DNA of 39,477 nucleotides from Enterobacter mori LMG 25706 (GTDB lineage Bacteria > Pseudomonadota > Gammaproteobacteria > Enterobacterales > Enterobacteriaceae). The translations under genes and the position numbers were made by a program. Of this stretch, positions 9,294 through 17,765 are shown in pieces. Position 1 is the first letter of the stretch, and every line of letters starts with the position of its first letter. The notes under the pieces were generated by a model, which was given only the letters and a program-made list of their open reading frames with translations, searched no databases and was not told where the DNA came from. The stretch is from NCBI RefSeq assembly GCF_000211415.1, contig NZ_GL890776.1:80432-119908 (forward strand). The letters are read 5' to 3'.

Positions 9294-10318
9294 GCGGCCA
9301 TCCCTTTTGGCGTCAGGGCGTCAATCTGGCTGCGCCACTGGCTCTGCTCCGGCTCGCCTTCGGTACGCTGGCCATACAGCTGGGCGATTTGCGTACCGTC
9401 GGCGGCAAACAGTTCCAGGCTGGTGACGTGGCCATCTGCGGTCGGCTTGCGCGTTACCCAGCTCTCCGCGACGGCGTCTTCCAGCAGATGCAGCGTAAAG
9501 GCGGGGTTAAAGATATTCAGCCAGCCTTTCATCGGTACGACTTTTTCCACCGCGCCGGTGAAGATCTGCACGCAGCCGCGGTTGCCTACGAAGACCATGA
9601 TTTCGTTACCGTCCTGACGTGCCGTTTCCAGCAACTGCCCCAGCGCGCTGTTCTCAACTTTGCAGGCGAGGTCGTCGCCCACCAGACGAAACGCCTGCTG
9701 ACGGCTGAGGTTATGGCGCTTCAACAGGCTGAAGAACTGATGAACGTCGGTCATGGCGCGCCACTCTTTGTCCACACGCGCGCCATCCGCATTCTCAGCG
9801 TGAGCCGGGGCATCGGCGGCCTTCAGCTCAAGCGGCGGGTTATCGGCAAAGATAAAACGGGTCAACACGTCGCCCCAGGCAGAGACGTCGGTATTGTCCG
9901 TGGTATACACCTTCAGCAGGGCATCGCCCTGACGATCGAAAAACTGAATGCTCTGACGCTCACCGCGTGCGGTGGTTTCGCTGATGTGAAACACGCTCGC
10001 CCACTGGTTGAGGAACAGGCGCAGATCCAGCGCGCGCGGGTTCAGCACCAGCCCGGCGTGGCCGTTCAGGTGCTGGTTGGTAAAGCTCCCGACCTGCTCG
10101 TGCACGGCGTATTCGTTGCGGCAGATACACCGGGTTTCGCCCACGGCTTCCAGCGCGCCTAAAATCTCGCGGATTTCACCGTGCAGTCGCCAGGCGTCAT
10201 GACCTACGCGGGCAAAGGTCAGCTCCGCTTCGCTGATGTTCATTAACCCTGCGATGTCGCGCGCGTATTTACCCGGATTGTCTTCTTTTAACTCAAGCCA
10301 GCGTGTGTAGTGATTCAT
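9290..10318 (-). CDS. hmuS: Hemin-degrading factor HmuS (ChuS/HemS family)
   Basis: A 342-residue cytoplasmic heme-handling protein of two repeated HemS/ChuS domains (about 1-170 and 180-342). Family members bind heme and in some cases open the porphyrin ring, releasing iron. The family N-terminus is visible (MNHYTRWLELKEDNPGKYAR). ATG 10318 is chosen because AAGGAAGAGA precedes it at normal spacing; an upstream in-frame start at 10348 would run into hmuR. It begins 23 bp after hmuR and overlaps hmuT by 4 bp. Confidence 0.95.
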   Translation of the reverse strand: MNHYTRWLELKEDNPGKYARDIAGLMNISEAELTFARVGHDAWRLHGEIREILGALEAVGETRCICRNEYAVHEQVGSFTNQHLNGHAGLVLNPRALDLRLFLNQWASVFHISETTARGERQSIQFFDRQGDALLKVYTTDNTDVSAWGDVLTRFIFADNPPLELKAADAPAHAENADGARVDKEWRAMTDVHQFFSLLKRHNLSRQQAFRLVGDDLACKVENSALGQLLETARQDGNEIMVFVGNRGCVQIFTGAVEKVVPMKGWLNIFNPAFTLHLLEDAVAESWVTRKPTADGHVTSLELFAADGTQIAQLYGQRTEGEPEQSQWRSQIDALTPKGMAA

Positions 10319-10341
10319 TGTCTCTTCCTTCTCAATATGCG

Positions 10342-12327
10342 TTACCACTGATAACTCACGAAAATCTTACCGTTACGACCGTCCTGCGGGATCCCCTGCG
10401 GTGACCAGTACGCTTTGTCGAAGGCGTTGCCTAGCACCAGCGTGGTGGTCACGCCTTTGAGCTGTTCCTGACCTTTATAGCTGACGTAGAAATCATTGAC
10501 CGCATAGCCCGGCTGTTTACTGTAGCTGCTGCTGATATGCGTTGAGCGATCGACAAAAGTACCGATCCAGCCGACGGAAAACCCGCTTTGCGCCACCGGG
10601 ATATCCAGCTTGCTGGTGACGGTGTCCGGGTTAATGCTGGAGATATACTCGCCGGTGTTGGTGTCTTTGCCGCGCGTGCGGTTGTAGGCCACGTCGAGGT
10701 TGAACAGGTCGGCGGAGTATTTCGCCATTACGTCCCATCCCCAGATTTTGGCGTCGGGGACGTTATAGGACATGGTGGTCGCCGCGGCAAAATCGACGGT
10801 GGTAGAGATGTAGTCTTTGGCTTTGGTATCGAAATAGCTGGCCTTAAACTCCAGCGCATCGTTGGCAAGCATCAGATCGTCAAAGCGCAGACCAAAACCG
10901 AACTCCTGGGTTTTGTTGGTTTCCGGGCGCAGGTTCGGGTTGGGTACCCAGTAGTTGGTGTAGAAGCTGCCGATGGAGAAATGTTTCGCATCGTTATACA
11001 TCTCGCCCATGGTCGGCGCGCGGAAGGCCTGCGCATAAGAGCCGAACAGCATCAGCCAGTCGGTTGGGCTGATGGTTAACCCGGCACGGGATGACCACTT
11101 ATCGGCATCCACATCGTCGTAACCCTCGCTGCTGCCGCGATAATTGTCGTAGCGCGTACCGCCCAGCAGGGTCACGGGCAGATCGCGCAGGGTGATCTCA
11201 TCCTGCAGCCAGCCGGAGCTGAAATCGATTTTGGCATTCGGGAAGCCGGTTGTCGCACCGCCCGGGCGTTGCTCCTGACGATAGTATTCGCCACCGTAGG
11301 TCAGGAGATGAGACGCGAAGGAGTCGCTGAACAGACGGGTGCGGTTTTCCACTTTACCGCCTTTGGTGGTCTGCTTGCGGAACTCGCCGGTGCCGTCGAC
11401 GTTCTGGGCGTTAATGCGCGCTTCGGACCAGTAGACTTTTGCATCGGCGTTCAGCCAGTCGTTACCTTCCGGGGCAAGGTGGTAGCCAAGCTGCGCATCA
11501 CGCTGGATGGTGGAGCGGTCGGTCATGGGGTTGCTGCTGTCGGACGCGTCGGTGGTTTGCGGGTTTTTCGGCTCCTGCGCGTCGTTGTTGTAGTAGCGCA
11601 GGGAGCCGCTCAGGGTTTGAGCCGGGTCGATTTTCCAGCTCCCTTTTGCCAGCATGTTATTAATGGATTCGTCGTTAGGCGCCGTTGCACCGTCACTCTG
11701 GCGAATATCACCGCGATCCCGGCTCGACCATGCCACCAGACCGTCCAGCGTCTCGGTACGGCCGTAGGCGCTGGCACCCATTCCGATGCTGTGATCGCCC
11801 GTCGCGCCCGTACCAAACACGCGGTAGCCGCTGTTCTTGCCCGGCTCGAGCAGATCGTTGGCGTCGGCGGTGTCATAGGAAATCACGCCACCCAATGCGC
11901 CGCTGCCGTACAGCAGAGCGGAAGGACCGCGCACCACTTCAATACGTTTGATCAGCGCCGGGTCGAGGAAGGTGCTGTTGAGGTGGCCGGTATCGGTTCC
12001 CTGACGTACGCCGTCGACCAGGACCAGCACGCCGCGACGGTCGTAACCGCGCAGGTTGACGTCCTGACCATTCGTGCGGCCGGTGCCGTCCAGCGTCAGG
12101 CCGGGTACCTTGCGCAGCAGGTCGGCGGCAGAGCTGGCGGTCTGGTTTTCCGGGGCGGTGGCGTCAATGACGCTAACCATCATCGGCGCCTCAAAGGCGC
12201 TGCGGGCGTTGCCGGTGGCGGTTACGGTGATGTCGTCTGTGGCAGCAAACGCAGCCCCCGGCAGGGTGCTGACAATCGCCAGCGCCAGAAGTGACGGACG
12301 TAAAGACGTGGAATGCAGGTGTGGCAT
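10342..12327 (-). CDS. hmuR: TonB-dependent hemin receptor HmuR
   Basis: A 661-residue outer-membrane receptor. The signal peptide ends near residue 28 (GAAFA). A TonB box-like stretch (DDITVTATG) follows, then the plug domain (DLLRKVPGLTLDG, RGYDRRGVLVLVDGVRQG) and a 22-strand-type barrel ending in aromatic W (FVSYQW). The heme-receptor motifs FRAP (FRAPTMGEMY) and NPNL (NPNLRPETNK) are both present, separating it from siderophore receptors. GGAGAG precedes the ATG. It is the first large gene of the operon, 76 bp after hemP, and is presumably under the Fur box upstream of hemP. Confidence 0.96.
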   Translation of the reverse strand: MPHLHSTSLRPSLLALAIVSTLPGAAFAATDDITVTATGNARSAFEAPMMVSVIDATAPENQTASSAADLLRKVPGLTLDGTGRTNGQDVNLRGYDRRGVLVLVDGVRQGTDTGHLNSTFLDPALIKRIEVVRGPSALLYGSGALGGVISYDTADANDLLEPGKNSGYRVFGTGATGDHSIGMGASAYGRTETLDGLVAWSSRDRGDIRQSDGATAPNDESINNMLAKGSWKIDPAQTLSGSLRYYNNDAQEPKNPQTTDASDSSNPMTDRSTIQRDAQLGYHLAPEGNDWLNADAKVYWSEARINAQNVDGTGEFRKQTTKGGKVENRTRLFSDSFASHLLTYGGEYYRQEQRPGGATTGFPNAKIDFSSGWLQDEITLRDLPVTLLGGTRYDNYRGSSEGYDDVDADKWSSRAGLTISPTDWLMLFGSYAQAFRAPTMGEMYNDAKHFSIGSFYTNYWVPNPNLRPETNKTQEFGFGLRFDDLMLANDALEFKASYFDTKAKDYISTTVDFAAATTMSYNVPDAKIWGWDVMAKYSADLFNLDVAYNRTRGKDTNTGEYISSINPDTVTSKLDIPVAQSGFSVGWIGTFVDRSTHISSSYSKQPGYAVNDFYVSYKGQEQLKGVTTTLVLGNAFDKAYWSPQGIPQDGRNGKIFVSYQW

Positions 12328-12403
12328 AGCAACTCTCCATAAGAATTGAAAAGCGCTGGCTGCCTGGGGATAACCTGGGTGGCTGGCGAAATTATCGTGT
12401 TGT

Positions 12404-12592
12404 TTATTTAGTCAGGATCAGTTTTCCGGCATGGGTCTGGCGCAGAAGATAGTGCTGGCCGTCATGCTCGATAATGACCCGCCCCTCATCACCGAGCAGG
12501 GTTTTGCTGTCGATACGGCGATCAGTGGAGGTGGGGGAAGGCGCTGTGTGTGTTTTTATTGGCGTTGCCGCGCTGTTATCCGTACGTGACAT
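12404..12592 (-). CDS. hemP: Small hemin uptake protein HemP (E. coli YdiE homologue)
   Basis: A 62-residue protein with the HemP signature in its C-terminal half: [10 protein letters not shown], then [15 protein letters not shown] and the terminal GKLILTK. HemP is the conserved small first gene of heme uptake operons; its role is poorly defined, though in some bacteria it activates the receptor gene. ATG 12592 has no clear Shine-Dalgarno; a TTG at 12610 would give 68 residues but also lacks one. A TATAAA lies only a few bases before the ATG, so a very short leader is possible. In E. coli K-12 the equivalent ydiE sits between aroH and ydiU without the hmu genes. Confidence 0.88.
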   Translation of the reverse strand: MSRTDNSAATPIKTHTAPSPTSTDRRIDSKTLLGDEGRVIIEHDGQHYLLRQTHAGKLILTK

Positions 12593-12617
12593 AATGTTTA
12601 TAAATAACAATCAATGT

Positions 12618-12636
12618 AACAATGATAATCATTATC
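12618..12636 (-). promoter_or_regulatory. Fur box upstream of the hem/hmu operon
   Basis: The 19-mer matches the classical Fur consensus (GATAATGATAATCATTATC) at 17 of 19 positions, with an uninterrupted core ATGATAATCATTAT. It lies 26 bp upstream of the hemP start, overlapping the likely promoter. Iron-loaded Fur should therefore repress hemP-hmuRSTUV. Confidence 0.9.
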
Positions 12637-12717
12637 AATAAACTGCAAATTCACGGCAAGCGTTTTTGTGAAAATTGTGTGACGGGATCAAATTTGGGGG
12701 GTGAGGTGCGGTCTGAT

Positions 12718-12740
12718 GCCCTCTCCCACAGGGAGAGGGC
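12718..12740 (-). terminator. GC-rich hairpin 3' of aroH
   Basis: A perfect 10-bp stem GCCCTCTCCC/GGGAGAGGGC with loop ACA lies 45 bp beyond the aroH stop. There is no T tract on the minus strand, so it may act with the adjacent REP as a transcript end or 3' stabiliser rather than as a classical terminator. Confidence 0.5.
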
Positions 12741-12747
12741 ACGGATC

Positions 12748-12777
12748 GTAGGTCGGGTAAGCGCAGCGCCACCCGAC
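12748..12777. repeat. REP-type extragenic palindrome
   Basis: GTAGGTCGGGTAAGCGCAGC and the following bases form an imperfect palindrome (GTCGGGT...ACCCGAC). The same design recurs at 21830-21860. It lies between the aroH stop and the hemP promoter, the usual extragenic setting for REP units. Confidence 0.75.
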
Positions 12778-12784
12778 AATAACA

Positions 12785-13831
12785 TCAGAAGCGAGAATCA
12801 ACCGCAGCTGCCAGCTTCTCCAGCAGCAGCTCGCTGTCTTCCCAGCTCAGGCACGGGTCGGTGATCGACTGGCCGTAAACCATCTGCTGCCCGGTAACGA
12901 TTTTCTGCGTGCCTTCTTTGAGGAAGCTTTCCGCCATAATGCCTGCCACGGCGGTGGAACCGCTGCGGATCTGCTGGCAGATCTCATCGCAGACATCCAG
13001 CTGGCGACGGTGCTGCTTCTGGCAGTTGCCGTGGCTGAAATCCACCACCAGGTGTTCCGGCAGGTCGAATTCGGCCAGCGTTTCGCAGGCTGCTGCGATA
13101 TCTTGCGCATGATAATTCGGTTTTTTGCCGCCGCGCATAATGATATGCCCGTACGGATTACCGCTGGTCTGGTAGATGGTCATGTGACCGCTCTTATCCG
13201 GCGACAGGAACATATGGCTGGCACGCGAGGCGCGGATCGCGTCGACCGCAATTCGCGTGTTGCCATCGGTCCCGTTTTTAAAGCCGACCGGACAGGAGAG
13301 AGCAGAGGCCATCTCACGGTGGATCTGACTTTCGGTGGTCCGTGCGCCAATTGCGCCCCAGCTGATCAGATCGGCGATAAACTGCCCGGTCACCATATCG
13401 AGAAACTCGGTCGCCGTCGGAACGCCCAGCTCGTTGACCTGTAAAAGCAGCTTCCGCGCCAGCTCAATACCGTGGTTCACGCGATAGCTGCCGTTGAGGT
13501 CAGGATCGGAAATCAGTCCCTTCCAGCCCACCACGGTGCGCGGTTTTTCAAAGTAGGTGCGCATGACGATCTCAAGGCGATGCTTATACTTCTCACGCAT
13601 CCCCTGAAGACGTTTTGCGTAGTCCATCGCGGCATCCAGGTCGTGAATGGAGCAGGGGCCAATCACCACCAGAAGGCGCTTGTCTTCGCCGTTCAGGATT
13701 TTTTCAATGCGGCGGCGGGACGCCGTTACATGTTCCGCAACGCCTGCGGAAACGGGGTGCCGCTGGGCCAGTTCAGCCGGAGTCACCAGGCTATCAATGC
13801 GCGCAGTGCGGAGTTCGTCGGTTTTGTTCAT
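12785..13831 (-). CDS. aroH: 3-deoxy-7-phosphoheptulonate synthase, Trp-sensitive (DAHP synthase)
   Basis: A 348-residue class I DAHP synthase that condenses PEP and erythrose 4-phosphate in the first step of the shikimate pathway. Family motifs are VIGPCSIHD, the KPRTVVGWKGLISDPDL loop, GARTTESQ and DFSHGNCQKQHRRQ. Among the three isozymes it matches AroH (Trp-inhibited) best: N-terminus MNKTDELRTARIDSLVTPAE and C-terminus AAVDSRF. The TrpR operator upstream supports this assignment. A leader of roughly 110 nt with a strong hairpin separates promoter and ATG. Confidence 0.97.
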   Translation of the reverse strand: MNKTDELRTARIDSLVTPAELAQRHPVSAGVAEHVTASRRRIEKILNGEDKRLLVVIGPCSIHDLDAAMDYAKRLQGMREKYKHRLEIVMRTYFEKPRTVVGWKGLISDPDLNGSYRVNHGIELARKLLLQVNELGVPTATEFLDMVTGQFIADLISWGAIGARTTESQIHREMASALSCPVGFKNGTDGNTRIAVDAIRASRASHMFLSPDKSGHMTIYQTSGNPYGHIIMRGGKKPNYHAQDIAAACETLAEFDLPEHLVVDFSHGNCQKQHRRQLDVCDEICQQIRSGSTAVAGIMAESFLKEGTQKIVTGQQMVYGQSITDPCLSWEDSELLLEKLAAAVDSRF

Positions 13832-13879
13832 GGAATGTCTCAGAATTTTTGTGCTTCATCGGCAGACTACCGGGAAGTG

Positions 13880-13948
13880 ATGGGCATCACCTTAAACCAA
13901 TCCCTGCTGATTTCAAGTTCGGGGCAAATTCGCCCCGATGATGCCCAT
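13880..13948 (-). promoter_or_regulatory. Structured aroH leader
   Basis: Outer arms ATGGGCATC (13880-13888) and GATGCCCAT (13940-13948) are exact complements. Between them lies a tight stem TCGGGGC/GCCCCGA (13919-13925 and 13932-13938) with a 6-nt loop. Most of this would fall in the aroH 5' untranslated region. The pairings are seen; any regulatory role is inferred. Confidence 0.45.
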
Positions 13949-13949
13949 T

Positions 13950-13990
13950 ATGATAACTGAAACTGGATTAATGTACTAGCATATTAGTAC
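13950..13990 (-). promoter_or_regulatory. aroH promoter with TrpR operator
   Basis: The palindrome GTACTAGCATATTAGTAC (13973-13990) has the two CTAG-type half-sites of Trp repressor operators. A -10 element TATCAT lies at 13955-13950 on the minus strand, placing the operator over the -35 side of the promoter. This matches the aroH operator arrangement known in E. coli. The operator overlaps the stop codon of the upstream gene ppsR. Confidence 0.8.
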
Positions 13991-14817
13991 ATGCGGCGAT
14001 TCAGCCCCATGATGTCGAGGATTTTGGTAGCAATTTCTTCTACGGAATAGTTGGTGCTGTTCAGCCACGGGATCTGGTTTTTGCGGTACAGCGCTTCAAC
14101 CTCGGAAACTTCCATCCGGCACTGGCGCATGGAGGCGTAGCGGCTGTTCTCGCGGCGCTCTTCGCGGATGGCGGCGAGGCGCTCCGGGTTAATGGTCAGG
14201 CCGAACAGCTTGTGCTGCAGCGGCTTAAGGGCGGCGGGCAGCACCAGGTTGTCCATATCGTCGGCAATAAACGGGTAGTTTGCAGCGCGAATGCCAAACT
14301 GCATGGCCAGATAGAGGCTGGTCCGGGTTTTGCCGCAGCGCGACACGCCCAGCAGGATCACCTGCGCCTGGTCAAGATTACGCAGCGAGATCCCGTCGTC
14401 GTGGGCGAGGGTGTAGTCAATGGCGGCGATACGCGCATCGTACTTGGTCAGGTTTCCGGGGTTCAGCCCGTGTGTACGGTGGGCGATAGGCGTGGGGTCG
14501 AGCTTGAGCTCGCTTTGCAGCGGTGCCACCAGCGCCTGCACGATGTCCTGACAGAAACCTTCACTTTGCAGAATGATGCTGCGAATTTCCGGGATAACAA
14601 TCGAATAGAACACCAGCGGGCGCACGCCAGTTTGCTGGAAGATGGCGTCAATCTGGTCTTTCACCGCTTTGGCGCGGCTCTCATTTTCCACAAAGGGCAG
14701 CGTGATGCTGTTAATCGAAACGGGAAACTGCGACATCACCGCGTGCCCCAGCACCTCGGCGGTGATCGCCGTACCATCAGAAATATAAAAAACGTGGCGA
14801 TCGACAGCACTATCCAT
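13984..14817 (-). CDS. ppsR: PEP synthase regulatory protein (bifunctional kinase/pyrophosphorylase)
   Basis: A 277-residue DUF299-family protein (E. coli YdiA). It inactivates PpsA by ADP-dependent phosphorylation of an active-site threonine and reactivates it by Pi-dependent removal. The P-loop GVSRCGKT is near residue 157. The next residue is Arg where E. coli has Pro. ATG 14817 gives the family N-terminus [17 protein letters not shown] and has AGGGTGA upstream; an in-frame GTG at 14826 is less likely. It is divergent from its target ppsA across a 335-bp spacer. Confidence 0.96.
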   Translation of the reverse strand: MDSAVDRHVFYISDGTAITAEVLGHAVMSQFPVSINSITLPFVENESRAKAVKDQIDAIFQQTGVRPLVFYSIVIPEIRSIILQSEGFCQDIVQALVAPLQSELKLDPTPIAHRTHGLNPGNLTKYDARIAAIDYTLAHDDGISLRNLDQAQVILLGVSRCGKTRTSLYLAMQFGIRAANYPFIADDMDNLVLPAALKPLQHKLFGLTINPERLAAIREERRENSRYASMRQCRMEVSEVEALYRKNQIPWLNSTNYSVEEIATKILDIMGLNRRMY

Positions 14818-15152
14818 TTTACTCACCCTGAATATCTAACCTAATTGTCTGAAAGCATAAATTAAAAAAGTTAATTGCACAGCAAAGAACTTATCTGAAT
14901 TTAAAATGAAACGGTGTTTTTGATTTTCCTGAAAAGTGGATTTCATTTTTCAAATAGCGACTTTATTTTTGTGGTTTTTGGCTGAATATATAGGAATCAT
15001 CGGTTTAGCGAGTGATGGGAAAGTATCCGAAAAGTTGAAAATTTAAATTGCTTACACGATTCACCGTTTTTTTAGCGGAAGTAAATATGCCAGTATAAAT
15101 ACGTAGTCAGGTGTTTCTTACTCCGATCAAATATCACAAAAGGATTGTTTCG
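14818..15152. promoter_or_regulatory. ppsR-ppsA divergent intergenic region with candidate Cra sites
   Basis: An AT-rich, gene-free spacer. The best Cra (FruR) candidate is 15052-15063: the minus strand reads TGAATCGTGTAA, 9 of 12 matches to TGAAACGTTTCA. A second, weaker one (TGAAACGGTGTT, 14907-14918) lies nearer ppsR. A -10 TATAAAT at 15094-15100 with weak -35 TTTAGC at 15071-15076 would start ppsA transcription near 15106, with the first Cra site about 50 bp upstream. Cra activation of ppsA is established in E. coli; the sites here are inferred. Confidence 0.5.
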
Positions 15153-17531
15153 ATGTCCAACAATGGCTCGTCACCGCTGGTGCTTTGGTATAACCAACTC
15201 GGCATGAATGATGTAGACAGAGTTGGGGGCAAAAATGCCTCCCTGGGTGAAATGATTACAAATCTGTCCGGTATGGGTGTTTCCGTACCAAACGGGTTTG
15301 CCACCACCGCCGATGCCTTTAACCTGTTTTTAGACCAGAGCGGTGTTAACCAGCGCATTTACGACCTGCTGGATAAAACGGATATTGATGACGTCACCGA
15401 GCTTGCCAAAGCCGGGTCACAAATCCGCCAGTGGATCATCGACACACCTTTCCAGCCGGAACTGGAAAAAGCCATTCATGACGCGTACAACCAGCTCTCT
15501 GCTGACGATGCGCAGGCCTCCTTTGCCGTGCGTTCTTCTGCAACCGCAGAAGATATGCCCGATGCCTCGTTCGCCGGACAGCAGGAAACCTTCCTGAACG
15601 TTCAGGGTTACGATGCGGTGCTGGTGGCGGTGAAGCACGTGTTTGCTTCCCTGTTTAATGACCGCGCCATCTCCTATCGCGTGCACCAGGGCTACGACCA
15701 TCGCGGCGTCGCGCTTTCCGCCGGCGTGCAGCGCATGGTGCGCTCGGACGTAGGTTCTTCCGGCGTGATGTTCTCCATCGATACTGAATCCGGCTTCGAC
15801 CAGGTGGTGTTTATCACCTCCGCGTGGGGCCTGGGTGAGATGGTGGTGCAGGGCGCGGTAAACCCTGACGAATTCTACGTCCACAAGCCTACGCTGGCGG
15901 CTAACCGTCCGGCAGTGGTGCGCCGCACCATGGGCTCGAAAAAAATTCGCATGATCTATGCCCCAACCCAGGAGCATGGCAAGCAGGTTAAGATTGAAGA
16001 TGTGCCGCAGGAGCAGCGCGACCGTTTCTCCCTGACCGACGCCGAAGTGGAAGAGCTGGCGAAGCAGGCGGTGCAGATCGAAAAACACTACGGTCGTCCG
16101 ATGGATATCGAATGGGCGAAAGACGGTAACACCGGCAAGCTGTTTATCGTGCAGGCGCGTCCGGAAACCGTCCGCTCTCGTGGTCAGGTGATGGAGCGTT
16201 ATACGCTGCACGCGCAGGGCAAAATCGTGGCGGAAGGCCGCGCCATCGGTCACCGTATCGGTGCGGGTCCGGTGAAAGTGATCCACGACATCAGCGAGAT
16301 GAACCGCATTGAGCCAGGCGACGTGCTGGTGACCGACATGACCGACCCGGACTGGGAACCGATCATGAAGAAAGCGGCGGCCATTGTCACCAACCGCGGC
16401 GGTCGTACCTGTCACGCGGCGATCATTGCCCGCGAGCTGGGTATTCCTGCGGTTGTCGGCTGCGGTGACGCCACCGAGCGGATGAAGGACGGGCAGAACG
16501 TGACCGTCTCCTGTGCCGAAGGCGATACCGGCTACGTGTACGCCGACATCCTCGACTTCAGCGTGAAGAGCTCCAGCGTGGATACCATGCCGGACCTGCC
16601 GCTGAAGATCATGATGAACGTCGGTAACCCGGACCGCGCGTTTGACTTCGCCTGCCTGCCAAACGAAGGCGTGGGCCTGGCGCGTCTGGAATTCATCATC
16701 AACCGTATGATCGGCGTTCACCCGCGCGCGCTGCTGGAGTTTGACGACCAGGAGCCGAAGCTGCAGAACGAAATCCGCGAGATGATGAAAGGCTACGACT
16801 CACCAAGAGAGTTCTACGTCGGCCGTCTGACCGAAGGGATCGCGACGCTGGGCGCGGCGTTCTACCCGAAACGCGTGATTGTGCGTCTGTCAGACTTTAA
16901 GTCTAACGAATACGCCAACCTGGTGGGTGGCGAACGCTACGAGCCGGAAGAAGAGAACCCGATGCTGGGCTTCCGCGGGGCCGGACGCTACGTGTCCGAC
17001 AGCTTCCGCGACTGTTTCGCGCTGGAGTGTGACGCGGTGAAACGCGTGCGCAACGACATGGGGCTGACCAACGTGGAGATCATGATCCCGTTCGTGCGTA
17101 CCGTGGACCAGGCGAAAGCGGTGGTGGACGAGCTGGCGCGTCAGGGGCTGAAGCGCGGCGAGAACGGGCTGAAGATCATCATGATGTGCGAAATCCCGTC
17201 CAACGCCCTGCTGGCCGAGCAGTTCCTCGAGCACTTCGACGGCTTCTCTATCGGCTCGAACGACATGACGCAGCTGGCGCTCGGTCTGGACCGCGACTCT
17301 GGCGTGGTCTCTGAGCTGTTCGACGAGCGTAACGAGGCGGTGAAAGCGCTGCTCTCGATGTCCATCCGCGCGGCGAAGAAGCAGGGGAAATACGTCGGGA
17401 TCTGCGGTCAGGGTCCGTCCGACCATGAAGACTTTGCCGCCTGGCTGATGGAAGAGGGGATTGATAGCCTCTCCCTGAACCCGGATACCGTGGTGCAAAC
17501 CTGGCTGAGCCTGGCGGAACTGAATAAGTAA
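15153..17531 (+). CDS. ppsA: Phosphoenolpyruvate synthase
   Basis: A 792-residue enzyme converting pyruvate and ATP to PEP, AMP and Pi, needed for gluconeogenesis from three-carbon compounds. Domains in order are the N-terminal ATP-grasp domain (to about 340), the phosphohistidine domain with His421 in [13 protein letters not shown], and the C-terminal PEP-utilising barrel with the end motif [10 protein letters not shown]. The frame is open from 15111, but ATG 15153 gives the conserved start [16 protein letters not shown], with AAAGGA about 10 nt upstream. Its activity is controlled by PpsR, encoded divergently next door. Confidence 0.98.
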   Translation: MSNNGSSPLVLWYNQLGMNDVDRVGGKNASLGEMITNLSGMGVSVPNGFATTADAFNLFLDQSGVNQRIYDLLDKTDIDDVTELAKAGSQIRQWIIDTPFQPELEKAIHDAYNQLSADDAQASFAVRSSATAEDMPDASFAGQQETFLNVQGYDAVLVAVKHVFASLFNDRAISYRVHQGYDHRGVALSAGVQRMVRSDVGSSGVMFSIDTESGFDQVVFITSAWGLGEMVVQGAVNPDEFYVHKPTLAANRPAVVRRTMGSKKIRMIYAPTQEHGKQVKIEDVPQEQRDRFSLTDAEVEELAKQAVQIEKHYGRPMDIEWAKDGNTGKLFIVQARPETVRSRGQVMERYTLHAQGKIVAEGRAIGHRIGAGPVKVIHDISEMNRIEPGDVLVTDMTDPDWEPIMKKAAAIVTNRGGRTCHAAIIARELGIPAVVGCGDATERMKDGQNVTVSCAEGDTGYVYADILDFSVKSSSVDTMPDLPLKIMMNVGNPDRAFDFACLPNEGVGLARLEFIINRMIGVHPRALLEFDDQEPKLQNEIREMMKGYDSPREFYVGRLTEGIATLGAAFYPKRVIVRLSDFKSNEYANLVGGERYEPEEENPMLGFRGAGRYVSDSFRDCFALECDAVKRVRNDMGLTNVEIMIPFVRTVDQAKAVVDELARQGLKRGENGLKIIMMCEIPSNALLAEQFLEHFDGFSIGSNDMTQLALGLDRDSGVVSELFDERNEAVKALLSMSIRAAKKQGKYVGICGQGPSDHEDFAAWLMEEGIDSLSLNPDTVVQTWLSLAELNK

Positions 17532-17545
17532 CCGCGTAAAAACGG

Positions 17546-17579
17546 AAAAAGGCGAGGAGATATCTCCTCGCCTTTTTTT
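17546..17579 (+). terminator. Rho-independent terminator after ppsA
   Basis: The stem GGCGAGGAGA/TCTCCTCGCC (17551-17560 and 17563-17572) is preceded by a run of A and followed by seven T. It begins 14 bp after the ppsA stop. Confidence 0.92.
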
Positions 17580-17636
17580 ATTTCCATCCGAATATGCTCC
17601 CCATCACAAATAAAACAAAAAACCAAATATCATAAT

Positions 17637-17656
17637 TTGTCTGTTAATTTAGACAA
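17637..17656. promoter_or_regulatory. Inverted repeat upstream of the glycoside cassette
   Basis: TTGTCT and AGACAA flank an 8-bp spacer. A second dyad with 5-bp arms (TTAGC...GCTAA) follows at about 17659-17681. Both lie in the 186-bp spacer between the ppsA terminator and the symporter gene and could be operators for a regulator not in this window. No convincing promoter was located. Confidence 0.35.
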
Positions 17657-17765
17657 TTGTTAGCGCGCAAAGCGTTGCTAATACTTGAGCCTTACTGCGC
17701 ACTTCCCTTCAGATGATGCGCAACTGGTTGAAATACGTTTTAACCTGATAAAAAGGCAAATAACA

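Noticed and set aside
11269-12294. 341-codon open frame antisense to hmuR
   Set aside because: Composition is dominated by V, A, G and Q as expected of a frame shadow; there is no family resemblance and no plausible ribosome site context.
12622-12864. 80-codon plus-strand frame between hemP and aroH
   Set aside because: It starts in the Fur box, runs through the hairpin and REP, and ends inside aroH; it is not a plausible protein.
13913-13948. Possible 11-residue aroH leader peptide (MGIIGANLPRT)
   Set aside because: Its ATG lies at or before the predicted transcription start (-10 TATCAT at 13955-13950), it has no ribosome site and no Trp codons, so attenuation by it is not credible.
15417-16721. 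434-codon open frame antisense to ppsA
   Set aside because: It is a shadow of the GC-rich ppsA codon pattern: histidine- and valine-rich, with no recognisable domain, and it lies fully within a certain gene.
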